In this document: piece by piece, positions 51,421-60,997 of the stretch
Numbering within the stretch: position 1 is the stretch's first letter
Layout of the letters: each line of letters begins with the position of its first letter
Origin: Bog-473 sp963779735
GTDB lineage: Bacteria > Actinomycetota > Acidimicrobiia > Acidimicrobiales > RAAP-2
Reading direction: 5' to 3'
DNA length: 64,000 nt
NCBI GenBank assembly: GCA_963779735.1
Contig: CAVZZJ010000007.1
Location: 558,001 to 622,000, forward strand
Translations under genes and position numbers: made by a program
The notes under the pieces: generated by a model
Told to the model about the DNA's origin: nothing
What the model saw: only the letters and a program-made list of their open reading frames with translations
Databases searched by the model: none

Positions 51421-52400
51421 CGCCCGTCCACCGGTGCCTCGCCCATGTCGCCAGTCTTCCCCTCATGGAAGCCCAAGAGGCGGACCTCGGCCGAGAGAAG
51501 AACGCCGCTGTGCTCGAGCACCCGCGCCCGCACGTGCTCCATGAGGGCCCGCACGTCGTCCGCCCGGCCTCCCTTGTCGGCCTGAATGAAGTTGGCATGC
51601 TTCACCGAGACCTGGGCCGAGCCGATCCTCGCACCCTTGAGGCCGGCCTCTTCGATCAGCCTTCCGGCCGGCGCGTCGGGCGGGTTCGTGAAGACCGAGC
51701 CGGCATTGGACCCCCCCGGTTGATGGCTCCGCCGCCAACGGACGATGGAGGCCAGCTCGTCTTGTTCCACCTGTCGATCCCCGGGACTGATCTCGAGCTC
51801 GGCCTGCACCACCGCCTGCCCTGCCCCGATGGACGACGAGCGGTACCCGAAGCGGAGCCGGGATGCGTCGTCGGTGCCGCCCTCCCCGCTCTCGAGATCG
51901 ACCCAGGAGTAGCGGCGCAGGCAGCCCGCCATGTCCGATCCGTGACCCCCGGCGTTCATGCGCACCGCTCCCCCGACCGAACCCGGCACCCCCACGGCCC
52001 ACGTCAGCCCCGCCCACCCGGCATCGGCTGCCTTGCGCGCCACCACCGGCAGCGGCGTGGAGGCCCCGGCGCGGAGCACGAACGGCGCGGGGCTCGACGG
52101 GTCCGGTGACGGGAGCGTGACCCAGTTGAACCCGTCGCCGAGGCGGACCACCACGCCGTCGAACCCGGCGTCGGCAACCAGCAGGTTGGAGCCTCGACCC
52201 AGGACGCACACCGGCAGCCCCCGCCCGACCAGTGCGTGACGGAGGGCAGCCAAGTCGTCGGGTCCGTCCACCTCGACGAAGAGCGCGGCCGGGCCACCCA
52301 CCCCGTAGGTGGTCAGGGGACCCAGAGGGTGGTCACGGAGCGCCCGCGGGCCGAGGGCATCGGCCAGTGCGTCGACGCGGGCACGGTCGGTGGCCGACAT
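51417..52400 (-). CDS. murB: UDP-N-acetylenolpyruvoylglucosamine reductase
   Basis: About 327 residues; FAD/NADPH enzyme forming UDP-MurNAc. GPLTTYGVGGPAALFVEV, LGRGSNLLVADAGFDGVVV, GVPGSVGGAVRMNAGGHGSD, catalytic Ser in SNAGSVFTNPP and Glu in LLSAEVRLLGFHEG are present. ATG 52400 shares a base with the murC stop (TGATG). The frame open to 52736 is a murC shadow. Confidence 0.96.
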   Translation of the reverse strand: MSATDRARVDALADALGPRALRDHPLGPLTTYGVGGPAALFVEVDGPDDLAALRHALVGRGLPVCVLGRGSNLLVADAGFDGVVVRLGDGFNWVTLPSPDPSSPAPFVLRAGASTPLPVVARKAADAGWAGLTWAVGVPGSVGGAVRMNAGGHGSDMAGCLRRYSWVDLESGEGGTDDASRLRFGYRSSSIGAGQAVVQAELEISPGDRQVEQDELASIVRWRRSHQPGGSNAGSVFTNPPDAPAGRLIEEAGLKGARIGSAQVSVKHANFIQADKGGRADDVRALMEHVRARVLEHSGVLLSAEVRLLGFHEGKTGDMGEAPVDGR

Positions 52401-53788
52401 CACCACTCCGGCGACTCGAGCAACTCGTCGGGGAGGGACGTCAAGTCCCCGGCGCCCATGGTCAGGCAGAGATCCCCGGGGCGGAGCATGGACGAGACGA
52501 CCCGGCGAAGCTCCTCCCAACTCGGCGCGTAGGACACCGGCAACCTCTGATCCTGCACACGGATGGCATCGGCGACGAGGCGCCCCGAGATCCCCGGCAC
52601 CGGTGCCTCGCCCGCACCGTAGACGTCGGTCACCACGAGTGCGTCGGCGTCTTCGAAGGCGGTGCCGAACTGATCCGCCAACTCTGCCGTGCGCGAGTAG
52701 CGGTGGGGCTGGAACACCGCGACCACGCGGGACCACCCGCCGCCCCGCGCCGTGGCGAGGGCCGCCCGGACCGCGAAGGGCAGATGGGCATAGTCGTCGA
52801 CGAAGGTGACGCCGTTGGCCTCTCCACGGAACTCGAAGCGCCGGGTCACACCGGCGAAGCGAGCCAGCGCGGCGGCAGCCGGCTCGAAGGGAACGCCGAT
52901 CTGCAGCGCCGTCACTACCGCCAGAGCGGCGTTTCGGACATTGTGCAGACCGGGCACCCCCAGGGTCAGCTGCCCCAACGGGCCTCCCGGACCGCGGAGA
53001 GCGAAGGACGCCGAGCTCCTCCTCAGGGCCACATCGGTCACCGTGAACATGGCGTCGCCGGCCGTTCCGACGCTGCGGGACCCGTGGGCCCTTCCGATGG
53101 CCGCAGCCTCGGTGTCGTCTGCCGAGACCACAGAGCCCTCAGACGCTTGCGCGAGGAAGTCGTCGAAGGCGGCTCGCAGGTGGGCGAACGTCCCGTAGTG
53201 GTCCAGATGGTCCGGCTGAACGTTGGTGAGGACCACCCAGTCGGGCCGCAGGTCCTGGAAGGTCCCGAAGCTCTCGTCGGCTTCCACGACCAGCCACTCC
53301 CCCGTATCCCACACGGCGTTGGTTCCCACCTCGTTCACGTCGGCGCCGATCAGGAACGAGGGCCGCAGGCCCGCCTCTATCAAGATGAGGGACAGCATCG
53401 ACGCACAGGTGGTCTTGCCCTTCGTGCCGGCCACGGCCAGGCAGCGGCGGGTGGCGCAGATGGCTGCGAGCATGCCCGAGCGGGGGACGACACGGGCGCC
53501 ATGGTCCGCGGCGGCGGCGATCTCGGGGTTGGTGGGCGCCACGGCGGGCGAGTAGGTGACCAGTTCCACCGGGCCGACATTCTCGGCGCGATGTCCGACG
53601 GCGACGGTGATCCCCTGCGAGAGCAGGCGGGTGGCGACCGGCGACTCCTTGAGGTCCGATCCCGACACGGTGTGACCCATGGCGCGCAGGACGAGGGCGA
53701 TCGCGCTCATGCCGGCCCCCCCGATGCCGACGATGTGGATGCGCTGGGGTGTGCGCAGATCCACCGTCCCGTTCCCGTCAGCGGGCAT
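52400..53788 (-). CDS. murC: UDP-N-acetylmuramate-L-alanine ligase
   Basis: About 462 residues; adds L-Ala to UDP-MurNAc. N-terminal HIVGIGGAGMSAIALVL binds UDP-MurNAc; ATP site VAGTKGKTTCASML; middle-domain EADESFGTF and NVQPDHLDHYG; C-terminal FVDDYAHLPFAVRAAL, where the more usual DDYAHHP has Leu in place of the second His. ATG 53788 overlaps murG by 11 nt. It is one of two amino-acid ligases in this cluster (the other is murE). Confidence 0.95.
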   Translation of the reverse strand: MPADGNGTVDLRTPQRIHIVGIGGAGMSAIALVLRAMGHTVSGSDLKESPVATRLLSQGITVAVGHRAENVGPVELVTYSPAVAPTNPEIAAAADHGARVVPRSGMLAAICATRRCLAVAGTKGKTTCASMLSLILIEAGLRPSFLIGADVNEVGTNAVWDTGEWLVVEADESFGTFQDLRPDWVVLTNVQPDHLDHYGTFAHLRAAFDDFLAQASEGSVVSADDTEAAAIGRAHGSRSVGTAGDAMFTVTDVALRRSSASFALRGPGGPLGQLTLGVPGLHNVRNAALAVVTALQIGVPFEPAAAALARFAGVTRRFEFRGEANGVTFVDDYAHLPFAVRAALATARGGGWSRVVAVFQPHRYSRTAELADQFGTAFEDADALVVTDVYGAGEAPVPGISGRLVADAIRVQDQRLPVSYAPSWEELRRVVSSMLRPGDLCLTMGAGDLTSLPDELLESPEW

Positions 53789-54908
53789 GCGCGTCGACCA
53801 GTTCGGCCACCTTGGACGCCGCGTCCGGGTGTCCGAGCCCGCGCGCTGCCGCCCCCATGGCCGCCAGACGGCCCGGGTCGGACAGCAGTGGCGCCAGTTC
53901 GGCCTCCAGCCGTTCGGCGCTGCACTCGGCGTCGGGCACCAGGATCGCTGCGCCGGCGTCCACCAGCGCTTGGGCATTGCGCGTCTGGTGGTCGCGGGGG
54001 GCACCCGGCAAAGGCACCAGGATCGCCGGCATCCCCGACGCCAGCAGCTCGGCCACCGTCATCGCGCCGGCTCGGCAGACGCAGAGGTCCGCCGCCCGGT
54101 AGACCTCCGACATCCGCTCTTCGTAAGGCACCACGACGTAGCGCAGGCCGACGGCGTCCTCCTCCCGTACCGCCGGGACGGCGAACTGGGCGTAGTCGCG
54201 GCGGCCGGCCACCTGGTACACCGTGAGCTCCTCACGATCGGACCACCGGCGGGCGAGTTGGGAAACGGCGGCGTTGATGCGCCGGGCCCCCAGCGAACCG
54301 CCGAACGCCGCCAGGGTCTGCCTGTCGGCGGGCAGGCCGAGGGCGGTCCTGGCCTCGCGGCGTCCCTCTGGAGACGTAGTGACCGAGCCGAGCTCCGGAC
54401 GGACCGGCGTGCCGGTCAGTCGAGCCCGTGGCAGGCCCGTCCCGTCGAACGCCACCGCGTTCACCACCGCGAATCGCCCCAGGAGCGCGTTGGCCGCTCC
54501 GGGCACGGCGTCGGTGTTCACCAGGACCATGGGGACGCGGGTGAGCACGGCGGCCAACCCGGCGGGAACGCTGGCGTAGCCCCCGACGACGACGACGGCC
54601 CGGGGGCGGCGAGCCAGGAACGATCCCAGCGAGACGGCCGCCGCCCACGCCAGCCCGAGAACGGCACCGGCGTTGGCCCACAGTGCGGCGGGGCGCAGGC
54701 TGCGGCGGATGCCGCGGCCCGGGAGAAGGGTGAAGGGGAACTCGAGCCCGGGCCAGACCGTCGCCTCCTGGCCGCGGCGTGACCCGAAGAGCTCGATGGA
54801 CCGGGCCTCGTGCCCCCGTGCGACCAAGGCCCGCGCTATCTGTAGGGACGGCACGACGTGACCCCCGGTCCCGCCGCCGGCGATCACCGTGCCCCGCCCC
54901 TCCTTCAC
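53778..54908 (-). CDS. murG: MurG, lipid II-forming N-acetylglucosaminyltransferase
   Basis: A 376-residue GT-B enzyme on the inner membrane face converting lipid I to lipid II. IAGGGTGGHVVPSLQIARAL at residues 9-28, VVVVGGYASVPAGLAAV near 105, AAFGGSLGARRINAAV near 205, and the UDP-GlcNAc site RAGAMTVAELLASGMPAILV near 280. GTG 54908 overlaps the ftsW stop (GTGA). Confidence 0.96.
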   Translation of the reverse strand: MKEGRGTVIAGGGTGGHVVPSLQIARALVARGHEARSIELFGSRRGQEATVWPGLEFPFTLLPGRGIRRSLRPAALWANAGAVLGLAWAAAVSLGSFLARRPRAVVVVGGYASVPAGLAAVLTRVPMVLVNTDAVPGAANALLGRFAVVNAVAFDGTGLPRARLTGTPVRPELGSVTTSPEGRREARTALGLPADRQTLAAFGGSLGARRINAAVSQLARRWSDREELTVYQVAGRRDYAQFAVPAVREEDAVGLRYVVVPYEERMSEVYRAADLCVCRAGAMTVAELLASGMPAILVPLPGAPRDHQTRNAQALVDAGAAILVPDAECSAERLEAELAPLLSDPGRLAAMGAAARGLGHPDAASKVAELVDAHAR

Positions 54909-56194
54909 CGACCTCGCCCGCGGGCAGGCGTTGGGTGATCGGTTGCCCGTTCACGGCCGCGCCGCGGCAGGTGGATCAGGCCCCCGGACGGATCGGTGCC
55001 TTCCCGGCGGGCGATGTTGATGAGGATCCCGGCCGCCACCATGGTGATGACGAGCGACGATCCCCCGTAGGAGATGAACGGCAGGGGTATGCCGGTGACC
55101 GGCAGCACGCCCACCACCGCCCCGATGTTGATGACTGTCTCACTGGCCAGCCAGGCCACCAGGCCGACGGCCAAGAGGCCACTGAAACGATCGGGCGACC
55201 GCGTGGCGGCCCGGAGCCCGAACCAGATGAAGGCCCCCAACAGCGCCAGGACCAGCGCGGCGCCGACGAAGCCCAACTCCTCCCCGACGACCGAGAAGAT
55301 GAAGTCGGTCTGGGCGTTGGGCAAGAACCCCCACTGCTCCTGGCCACCGCCGAGACCGGCCCCGACGAGGTGGCCCGAGCCCAAACCGATCAGCGACTGC
55401 AGCACCTGGTAGCCCGAGCCCGAGCCGTGGGCCGACGGATCGACGAAGGAGAGCAGCCGGTCGCGCCGGTACGGGGAGGCGACGGCCGCCACCACGGCGG
55501 CCGCGACGAGGACCGCCAGGATCTTGAGGACGGGACCGAGTCTGACCCCCGAGACGAAGAGAAGCGCCAAGGTGATGCAGCCGAGCACCATCGCGGTCCC
55601 GAGGTCGGGCTGGGCCACGATGAGCAGGCCGGCACAGGCGGTCACCAGGAGAAGGGGGCCCATGATGCGTCGGTCCGTCGAGCGCTGATCGAGCCGGCGG
55701 GCGACGAGATCGGCTGCGAACACCGTCAGGGAGAGCTTCATCAGCTCAGAGGGCTGGAGACGAAACTGGCCGAACCCCACCCAACGGCTCGAACCTTCGA
55801 CGTGGACCCCGAGGCCGGGCACCAGGACGACCACGAGGAGGCCGAAGGTGACGAGCAACAGAAGAGGGCTCAGGCGGCGCAGCTTTCGATGGTCGAAGCG
55901 CAGCGCGGCGACGAATGCGATCACGCCGACGGCCATCCACATGCACTCCCGGATGAGGATCGCCCACGGGCTCCCGTAGAGCGAGATGGAGACCACCGAC
56001 GAGGCGGAGCCCACCATCACCAGTCCGATGACGCAGAGCAGCGCCACCACCACGGTCAGAATCGTCGCCGTCGGGATCTCGTGGACGATGGCCGCGAGGC
56101 CGGAGGCGGCGCGGGCCCGTGCCGGGCGCTGCACCGTTCCCCGCTCCGTGGAGTGCGCGGCCCGGGCGGTCGTCCCGGCATGGTTCGGCGTCAC
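54905..56194 (-). CDS. ftsW: FtsW, septal SEDS-family peptidoglycan polymerase
   Basis: A 429-residue protein with about ten membrane segments. VGSASSVVSISLYGSPW, GSSRWVGFGQFRLQPSELMK, TDFIFSVVGEELGFVGA and LPVTGIPLPFISYGGSSLV are SEDS signatures; the first extracellular catalytic Asp region lies after AQPDLGTAM. It partners with FtsI. The N-terminal 35 residues are polar and cytoplasmic. GTG 56194 is 115 nt after mraY; murD, usual at this point, is absent and the gap contains no trace of it. Confidence 0.95.
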   Translation of the reverse strand: MTPNHAGTTARAAHSTERGTVQRPARARAASGLAAIVHEIPTATILTVVVALLCVIGLVMVGSASSVVSISLYGSPWAILIRECMWMAVGVIAFVAALRFDHRKLRRLSPLLLLVTFGLLVVVLVPGLGVHVEGSSRWVGFGQFRLQPSELMKLSLTVFAADLVARRLDQRSTDRRIMGPLLLVTACAGLLIVAQPDLGTAMVLGCITLALLFVSGVRLGPVLKILAVLVAAAVVAAVASPYRRDRLLSFVDPSAHGSGSGYQVLQSLIGLGSGHLVGAGLGGGQEQWGFLPNAQTDFIFSVVGEELGFVGAALVLALLGAFIWFGLRAATRSPDRFSGLLAVGLVAWLASETVINIGAVVGVLPVTGIPLPFISYGGSSLVITMVAAGILINIARREGTDPSGGLIHLPRRGRERATDHPTPARGRGR

Positions 56195-56309
56195 GAGAAC
56201 CGCCCGGTTGACCGGAGGGCACGAGTGGGCGCGACCCTACGGCGGAGGCCCGACACCCGACACATGTCGCTAGTTTTCACCATGGGGAACCCGCAGTGGT
56301 GGAGCGTCG

Positions 56310-57350
56310 TCACGTGAACTTCGCCACCGAGAGAAAGTCGGCGTAGAAGATTCCCAAGCCGACGGCGACGAACAGCCCGCCCAGCACCCAGAACCGCACG
56401 ATGACCGTGGTCTCGGGCCACCCCCCCAGTTCGAAATGGTGGTGGATCGGGGCCATGCGGAAGATGCGACGGTGGAAGACCCGGAAGCTCACCACCTGCG
56501 CGATGACCGAGATCGTCTCCATCACGAACAGCCCGCCGATGATGGGAAGCAACAGGTCCAGGTTGAGGAGCAGGCACAGTGCCGCCAGCCCGGCGCCGAT
56601 GGCCAGCGAACCGGTGTCGCCCATGATGATCTTCGCCGGCGCGGCGTTCCACCAGAGGAATCCGATGCACGACCCGGCCAGCGCCATCGCCACCAGGGCC
56701 AGGTCGATGGCCGAAGCCGGGAGCACGTGGTAGATGCTCACGTGACGGAAGATCCAGTAGCCCATGATCGCCAGCACGGCGAAGCAGAACGTCGACGTGC
56801 CGGCCGCCAGGCCATCCACTCCGTCCGTGATGTTCACGGCGTTCGACGTCCCGACCATCACCAGCACCGCGAAGACGACCCACCCGATCTGTCCCAGGTC
56901 GATGCCGGGCACGGTGACGCGGGTGAAGGAGAGCGCCGTGGAGGTGTGCGCCCAGTGGACCGCCAGCTCGGCGAAGAGCACGGCACACCCGACCTGCCCG
57001 GCGAACTTGGCACGTTTGTTCAACCCGAGGCTCCGCTGGTGACGGACCTTGATCCAGTCGTCGAGGAAGCCGACGATGCCGAACGACACCACGGCCAGTA
57101 TGGCCAGATAGCCCGTCCGGGAGAAGCGGACCTGCGTGCCGAAGTGTGCGATCACGTAGCCGAACACCACACCGCAGACGATGGCCAATCCGCCCATGGT
57201 GGGCGTGCCCGCCTTGACGCTGTGGCTGGCCGGGCCGTCCGAGCGGATCGGCTGCCCGATGCCCTGAGAGCGAAGCCACCGGAGCAGCATGGGAGTGACG
57301 AGGATGCTCACCCACAACGAGATGCCCCCCGAGTCCCCGAGTCCGAGCAC
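56310..57350 (-). CDS. mraY: MraY, phospho-N-acetylmuramoyl-pentapeptide transferase
   Basis: A 346-residue membrane enzyme making lipid I. SHSVKAGTPTMGGLAIVCGV near residue 43, catalytic FLDDWIKVRHQRSLGLNKRA near 95, NAVNITDGVDGLAAG near 170, IIMGDTGSLAIGAGLA near 245, and the APIHHHFELGGWPE loop near 305. GTG 57350 has GAAGGAAGG, spanning the murE stop, as ribosome binding site. Directly after murE, so murF is missing from its usual place. Confidence 0.96.
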   Translation of the reverse strand: MLGLGDSGGISLWVSILVTPMLLRWLRSQGIGQPIRSDGPASHSVKAGTPTMGGLAIVCGVVFGYVIAHFGTQVRFSRTGYLAILAVVSFGIVGFLDDWIKVRHQRSLGLNKRAKFAGQVGCAVLFAELAVHWAHTSTALSFTRVTVPGIDLGQIGWVVFAVLVMVGTSNAVNITDGVDGLAAGTSTFCFAVLAIMGYWIFRHVSIYHVLPASAIDLALVAMALAGSCIGFLWWNAAPAKIIMGDTGSLAIGAGLAALCLLLNLDLLLPIIGGLFVMETISVIAQVVSFRVFHRRIFRMAPIHHHFELGGWPETTVIVRFWVLGGLFVAVGLGIFYADFLSVAKFT

Positions 57351-57353
57351 GGA

Positions 57354-58884
57354 CTACCTTCCTTCGGGGGCGGATTCGGTGGCTGAAGTTGCAACCCAAG
57401 ATGCAGGATCCGTGGGGTAGCGCCCCGCCAGCGACCGGCGCGCCTCCACCACGTCGTTGAACGGGAGCCTTTGGCCCTCGACCTCCTGGTAGGTCTCGTG
57501 TCCCTTGCCGGCGATGACCACCACGTCACCCGCGCCCGCCTCCTGGAGCGCTCGCCGGATGGCCAGGCGCCGATCCGGCTCGACGACGAGGCTCGCCCGC
57601 TGACCGGCACCGACCCCCACCCCGGATCGCACCTCGTCAATGATGGCGAGCGGGTCCTCGTCCCGGGGGTTGTCCGACGTGAGCACGGCCACGTCGCTCA
57701 GGAGCGACGCCGCACTCCCCATCTTCGGACGCTTGGCCCGGTCCCTGTTGCCCCCGCAGCCGAACACCACCAGGACCCGTCCTTCGGACCCGGCCAGCTG
57801 GCGCGCCTCGCGCAGGACCACCTCGAGTCCCGCGGGGGTGTGGGCGTAGTCGACGAGCACGGTGAAGGGCGGGGACTCCCCCTCGGATGCGGACGGGCGC
57901 AGCGGGGCGGAGATGACCTGGAGCCTTCCGGGCACCGGCGAGACCCGGGCGAGGGCAGCAGCCACCTCGGACGGCTCCACACCGAGCGTGAGCGCCGCCT
58001 CTGCGGCCATCAGGGCGTTGTCGACGTTGATGGAGCCGGTCAGGGGCAGGGAGATCCGCTGGCCGCGCCACCCGAACTCGGTTCGGCCGGGCTGCAGGAC
58101 GATGTCGCTGGCGTCGCGATGACGCACGGGCACCATCGGTATCTGCGCCTGGCGCAGGAGGCGTTGACCCCAGGGGTCGTCGGCATTGACCACGCCGCGC
58201 AGCGAGTGGTCCGGACTGAAGAGCGAGCTCTTCGCCTCGAAGTAGGCCTCCATCGTCCCGTGATAGTCGAGGTGATCGTGGCTCAGATTGGTGAAGACGG
58301 CCACGTCGAAATGGATGCCCTCCACGCGGCGACTGGACCAGCGCGTGACTCGACACCTCCATGGCGACCGCGTGATGCCGGCCGTCGGAGCGCTGGCGGT
58401 CCCGCACCTGGGCCAGGACGCGCTGCACCTCCGTGGCCTCCGGGGTCGTCCGCGATCCCGAGAGGGTGCCCATCACGTTGGTCGGTCGCCCCGTGGCCTC
58501 CAGCAGGTCCCCCAGGATCTGGGTGATCGTCGTCTTGCCGTTCGTCCCGGTGACCCCGATCATCGTGAGCTCACGGGCCGGGTAGCCGTAGAACGCCGCG
58601 GCGAGACGGGCCATCACGGCACGCATGGTGCCGGTGGCGATCCGGGACTGGACCACCGGCCGATCGAGCAGCTCGGGGATGAGGTGCTCGCACATCAGCC
58701 CCACCGCGCCCCTCTCCACCGCCTCGGCGGCAAAGGCATGGCCGTCGCTCAGCTGTCCGGGCACGCAGCAGAACAGATCACCCGGTACGACGCGGCGGCT
58801 GTCGTGGGCGATCCCACGGACGTCGACGGCGGCGGCATCCCCCGCGGTCTCAATGACATGGATGTCGTCGAAGAGGAGGTTCAT
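57354..58884 (-). CDS. murE: MurE, UDP-MurNAc-tripeptide synthetase, interrupted by a frameshift
   Basis: Adds the third stem-peptide residue (meso-DAP in most actinobacteria). The N-terminal part from ATG 58884 (GIAHDSRRVVPGDLFCCVPG; ATP loop TMIGVTGTNGKTTITQIL; AVAMEVSSHALVQS) and the C-terminal part (VEGIHFDVAVFTNLSHDHLD; VLVDYAHTPAGLEVV; TSDNPRDEDPLAIIDE; VIAGKGHETYQ) lie in different frames that change near 58325. One extra base, or two missing, explains it; corrected length about 509 residues. The DNPRxE motif (SDNPRDED) fits a meso-DAP-adding enzyme. Confidence 0.92.
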
Positions 58885-58921
58885 CTGCACGGATCGCACG
58901 GTCGCCACCGCGGCGACGGAA

Positions 58922-58938
58922 GCGCGGGAGTTCCGCGC
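58922..58938. other. Hairpin in ftsI-murE gap
   Basis: GCGCGG-GAGTT-CCGCGC, perfect 6-bp arms, in the 85-nt space between the ftsI stop and murE start. Possible mRNA processing or weak attenuation site. Confidence 0.35.
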
Positions 58939-58969
58939 CTCCCGCCCTCGGCCCGCCGATGGTACCGGG

Positions 58970-60997
58970 TCATGTGATGTCTTGCGCTTGACTCGTCGAG
59001 GACTGCGCAGTCGACGCCTTGGCTCCCTGCGTAGCGGCGCCCGGGGTCGTGGGGATGTCGTAACGATGCAGCGCATAGCTCATGATCTGGGAGAACACCG
59101 GGGCGGCGACCGTCCCGCCGAAGATCGGCGTCGGGCGATCGAGGACGACGATCACCGAGAAGGTCGGATTGGCCGCGGGGGCGAACCCGACGAACGACGC
59201 CATGTAGGCACCCGCCGTGTAGGCGTCCTTTCCGGTCGTCGGAATCTGGGCGGTACCCGTCTTTCCCGCCACCGTGTAGCCGGGCACGACGGCGCCGGTC
59301 CCCGTCCCGCTGGACACCACCTGCTCGAGCATGGAGGTGAGTTCCCCGTCGACCTGGGGTGAGAACACCCGATGATGCCGTGAGGGGGCCGTCCTCTGCA
59401 CCTGCCCCGCCTGGCCGATCGTGGCCTGGACCAGCTCGGGCTGGACGAACGTGCCGCCGTCGGCCACCGCGTTGTACACGTCGAGGACCTGGAGCGCGCT
59501 GACGGCGTCCACCTGGCCGATAGGCAACGACACGTAGTCGGTCGGCTCCCATTGACCGGCCCCCACCACGAGTCCATCGGACTCGCCGGGGAATTCGAGA
59601 CCGGTCGGCTTGCCGAATCCCAGATTCCCGACCTGGGACAAGAGCCGCTGCTCTCCCAGACCCCGCGCGATCTCCGATGTCCCGATGTTGGAGGATTGAG
59701 CCAGAATCTGGGTGGCGGTGAGGTGCTCCGTCGGGTGCGGCTCCGCATCATGGAACGTCGAGCCGTCGAGTTGCATCTGATCCGGCACGGTGAAGAGCGA
59801 GTTCGGGTTGATGAGACCGTCCTGCAGCGCGGCCGAGAAGGTGACCAGCTTGAAGACCGAGCCCGGCTCGTACAGCTGGGTGACGGCGTTGTTGACCGGG
59901 GCTTCGTTGACCGCATCCTTCGGGCCGATGGGGATTGCACCACCCGTGGTGTCCGAGACCTTCGGCGGGGTAGGGGAAACCGGCGCCTTCGGATGGTTGG
60001 AGACCAGATTGGCCATGGAGAGGATCTGCCCCGTCTTCACGTCCATGACGATGGCCGTGCCGCTCACCGCCTGGGACGTCTCGATCGCCTGGGCCAGCGC
60101 CTGCTCGGCCTCGTACTGCAGCTGCGTGTCGAGCGTCAGCTCGATTCCCTCGCCGGCCCGGCCGGTCACCCCGTCCCCGTCCGACTGCGGGAGCGCGATC
60201 CCCGACGGTGACTCCACGAGGGTCTCCTTGGCCGCCGTTCCCGACAGCAACCGGTTGTAGGCGTACTCGAGTCCCGCCGCTCCGGCCCCTTCCCCGTTGG
60301 TGACGCCCAGCACGGGCGCGGCGAGATCGCCGTTGGTCACGACGCGCTTCGAGTCGGTCGACAGCGTGATCCCCGGGAAGGCATCGGACGCGATCCTTTG
60401 GCCTTGGCTCTGGGAGAGCTGGGTGGCCAGTACCACGTACCCGGATCGTCGGTGCAGCTCGGGGGCGAGCTTTCTGGCCGGTACGTGCAGCAGCGGCGAG
60501 AGTGCGAGCGCCGTCTTCATCGGGTGGGCGACCTGGAAGTCGTCGGCGATCACGTCGTCGGTCGGCACGGAGAGGGCGAGAGGCGACCCGTCGCGGGCGT
60601 AGATGCCGCCACGCAGCGAGTCCAGGGTGACCGGCGCCGCCGACTCGAGCCGGTAGGCCTTCTGGTAGGTCCCCGAGTGGACGACCTGGACGTCGATGAG
60701 GCGTGCCACGAGGAGCAGCATGGCCCCGACGAGCACCAACCGGACCAGGCGAATTCTCCGCTGGAAGGTACTGCCGGCCGAGGCGACCGGCCGCTTCGGC
60801 GCGCTCTTGCGGACGCGGGCGGGCCGAGGCCTCGGCGGGGTGCGCGGCGGTTGGCGGGGCGTCGAGCGGTTCGGGCGCGTGGGGGACACCGTCGCCGGGC
60901 GAGGCGATCGGTGGGGGGTGGTCCGAGTGGCTGCGCCGCTGCCCCGGGTCGCGACGCTGCGGGTGCGCTGGGTCGTGTGCCGCGTCGTGGCGCTCAC
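58970..60997 (-). CDS. ftsI: FtsI/PBP3, septal class B penicillin-binding protein
   Basis: About 675 residues. Residues 1-75 are cytoplasmic and Arg/Pro/Thr-rich, then one membrane helix (LVLVGAMLLLVARLIDVQVV), a dimerisation domain, and the transpeptidase domain with active-site SVFK in YEPGSVFKLVTFS, SSN in LAQSSNIGTSEIA, and KTG in VAGKTGTAQIP. It cross-links septal peptidoglycan with FtsW. GTG 60997 overlaps the ftsL stop (GTGA); the open frame far beyond (to 63100) is a shadow through ftsL and rsmH. Confidence 0.95.
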   Translation of the reverse strand: MSATTRHTTQRTRSVATRGSGAATRTTPHRSPRPATVSPTRPNRSTPRQPPRTPPRPRPARVRKSAPKRPVASAGSTFQRRIRLVRLVLVGAMLLLVARLIDVQVVHSGTYQKAYRLESAAPVTLDSLRGGIYARDGSPLALSVPTDDVIADDFQVAHPMKTALALSPLLHVPARKLAPELHRRSGYVVLATQLSQSQGQRIASDAFPGITLSTDSKRVVTNGDLAAPVLGVTNGEGAGAAGLEYAYNRLLSGTAAKETLVESPSGIALPQSDGDGVTGRAGEGIELTLDTQLQYEAEQALAQAIETSQAVSGTAIVMDVKTGQILSMANLVSNHPKAPVSPTPPKVSDTTGGAIPIGPKDAVNEAPVNNAVTQLYEPGSVFKLVTFSAALQDGLINPNSLFTVPDQMQLDGSTFHDAEPHPTEHLTATQILAQSSNIGTSEIARGLGEQRLLSQVGNLGFGKPTGLEFPGESDGLVVGAGQWEPTDYVSLPIGQVDAVSALQVLDVYNAVADGGTFVQPELVQATIGQAGQVQRTAPSRHHRVFSPQVDGELTSMLEQVVSSGTGTGAVVPGYTVAGKTGTAQIPTTGKDAYTAGAYMASFVGFAPAANPTFSVIVVLDRPTPIFGGTVAAPVFSQIMSYALHRYDIPTTPGAATQGAKASTAQSSTSQAQDIT

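Noticed and set aside
31181..58884. Programmed ribosomal frameshifting in aroC, menE, sepF and murE
   Set aside because: No slippery heptamers with downstream structures were recognised and the direction differs between genes; simple indels are more likely.
53778..58884. Whether murC or murE might be a MurD/MurF paralogue filling the gap in the cluster
   Set aside because: murC has the MurC N-terminus and murE has the DNPRDE-type DAP motif; each fits its own family.
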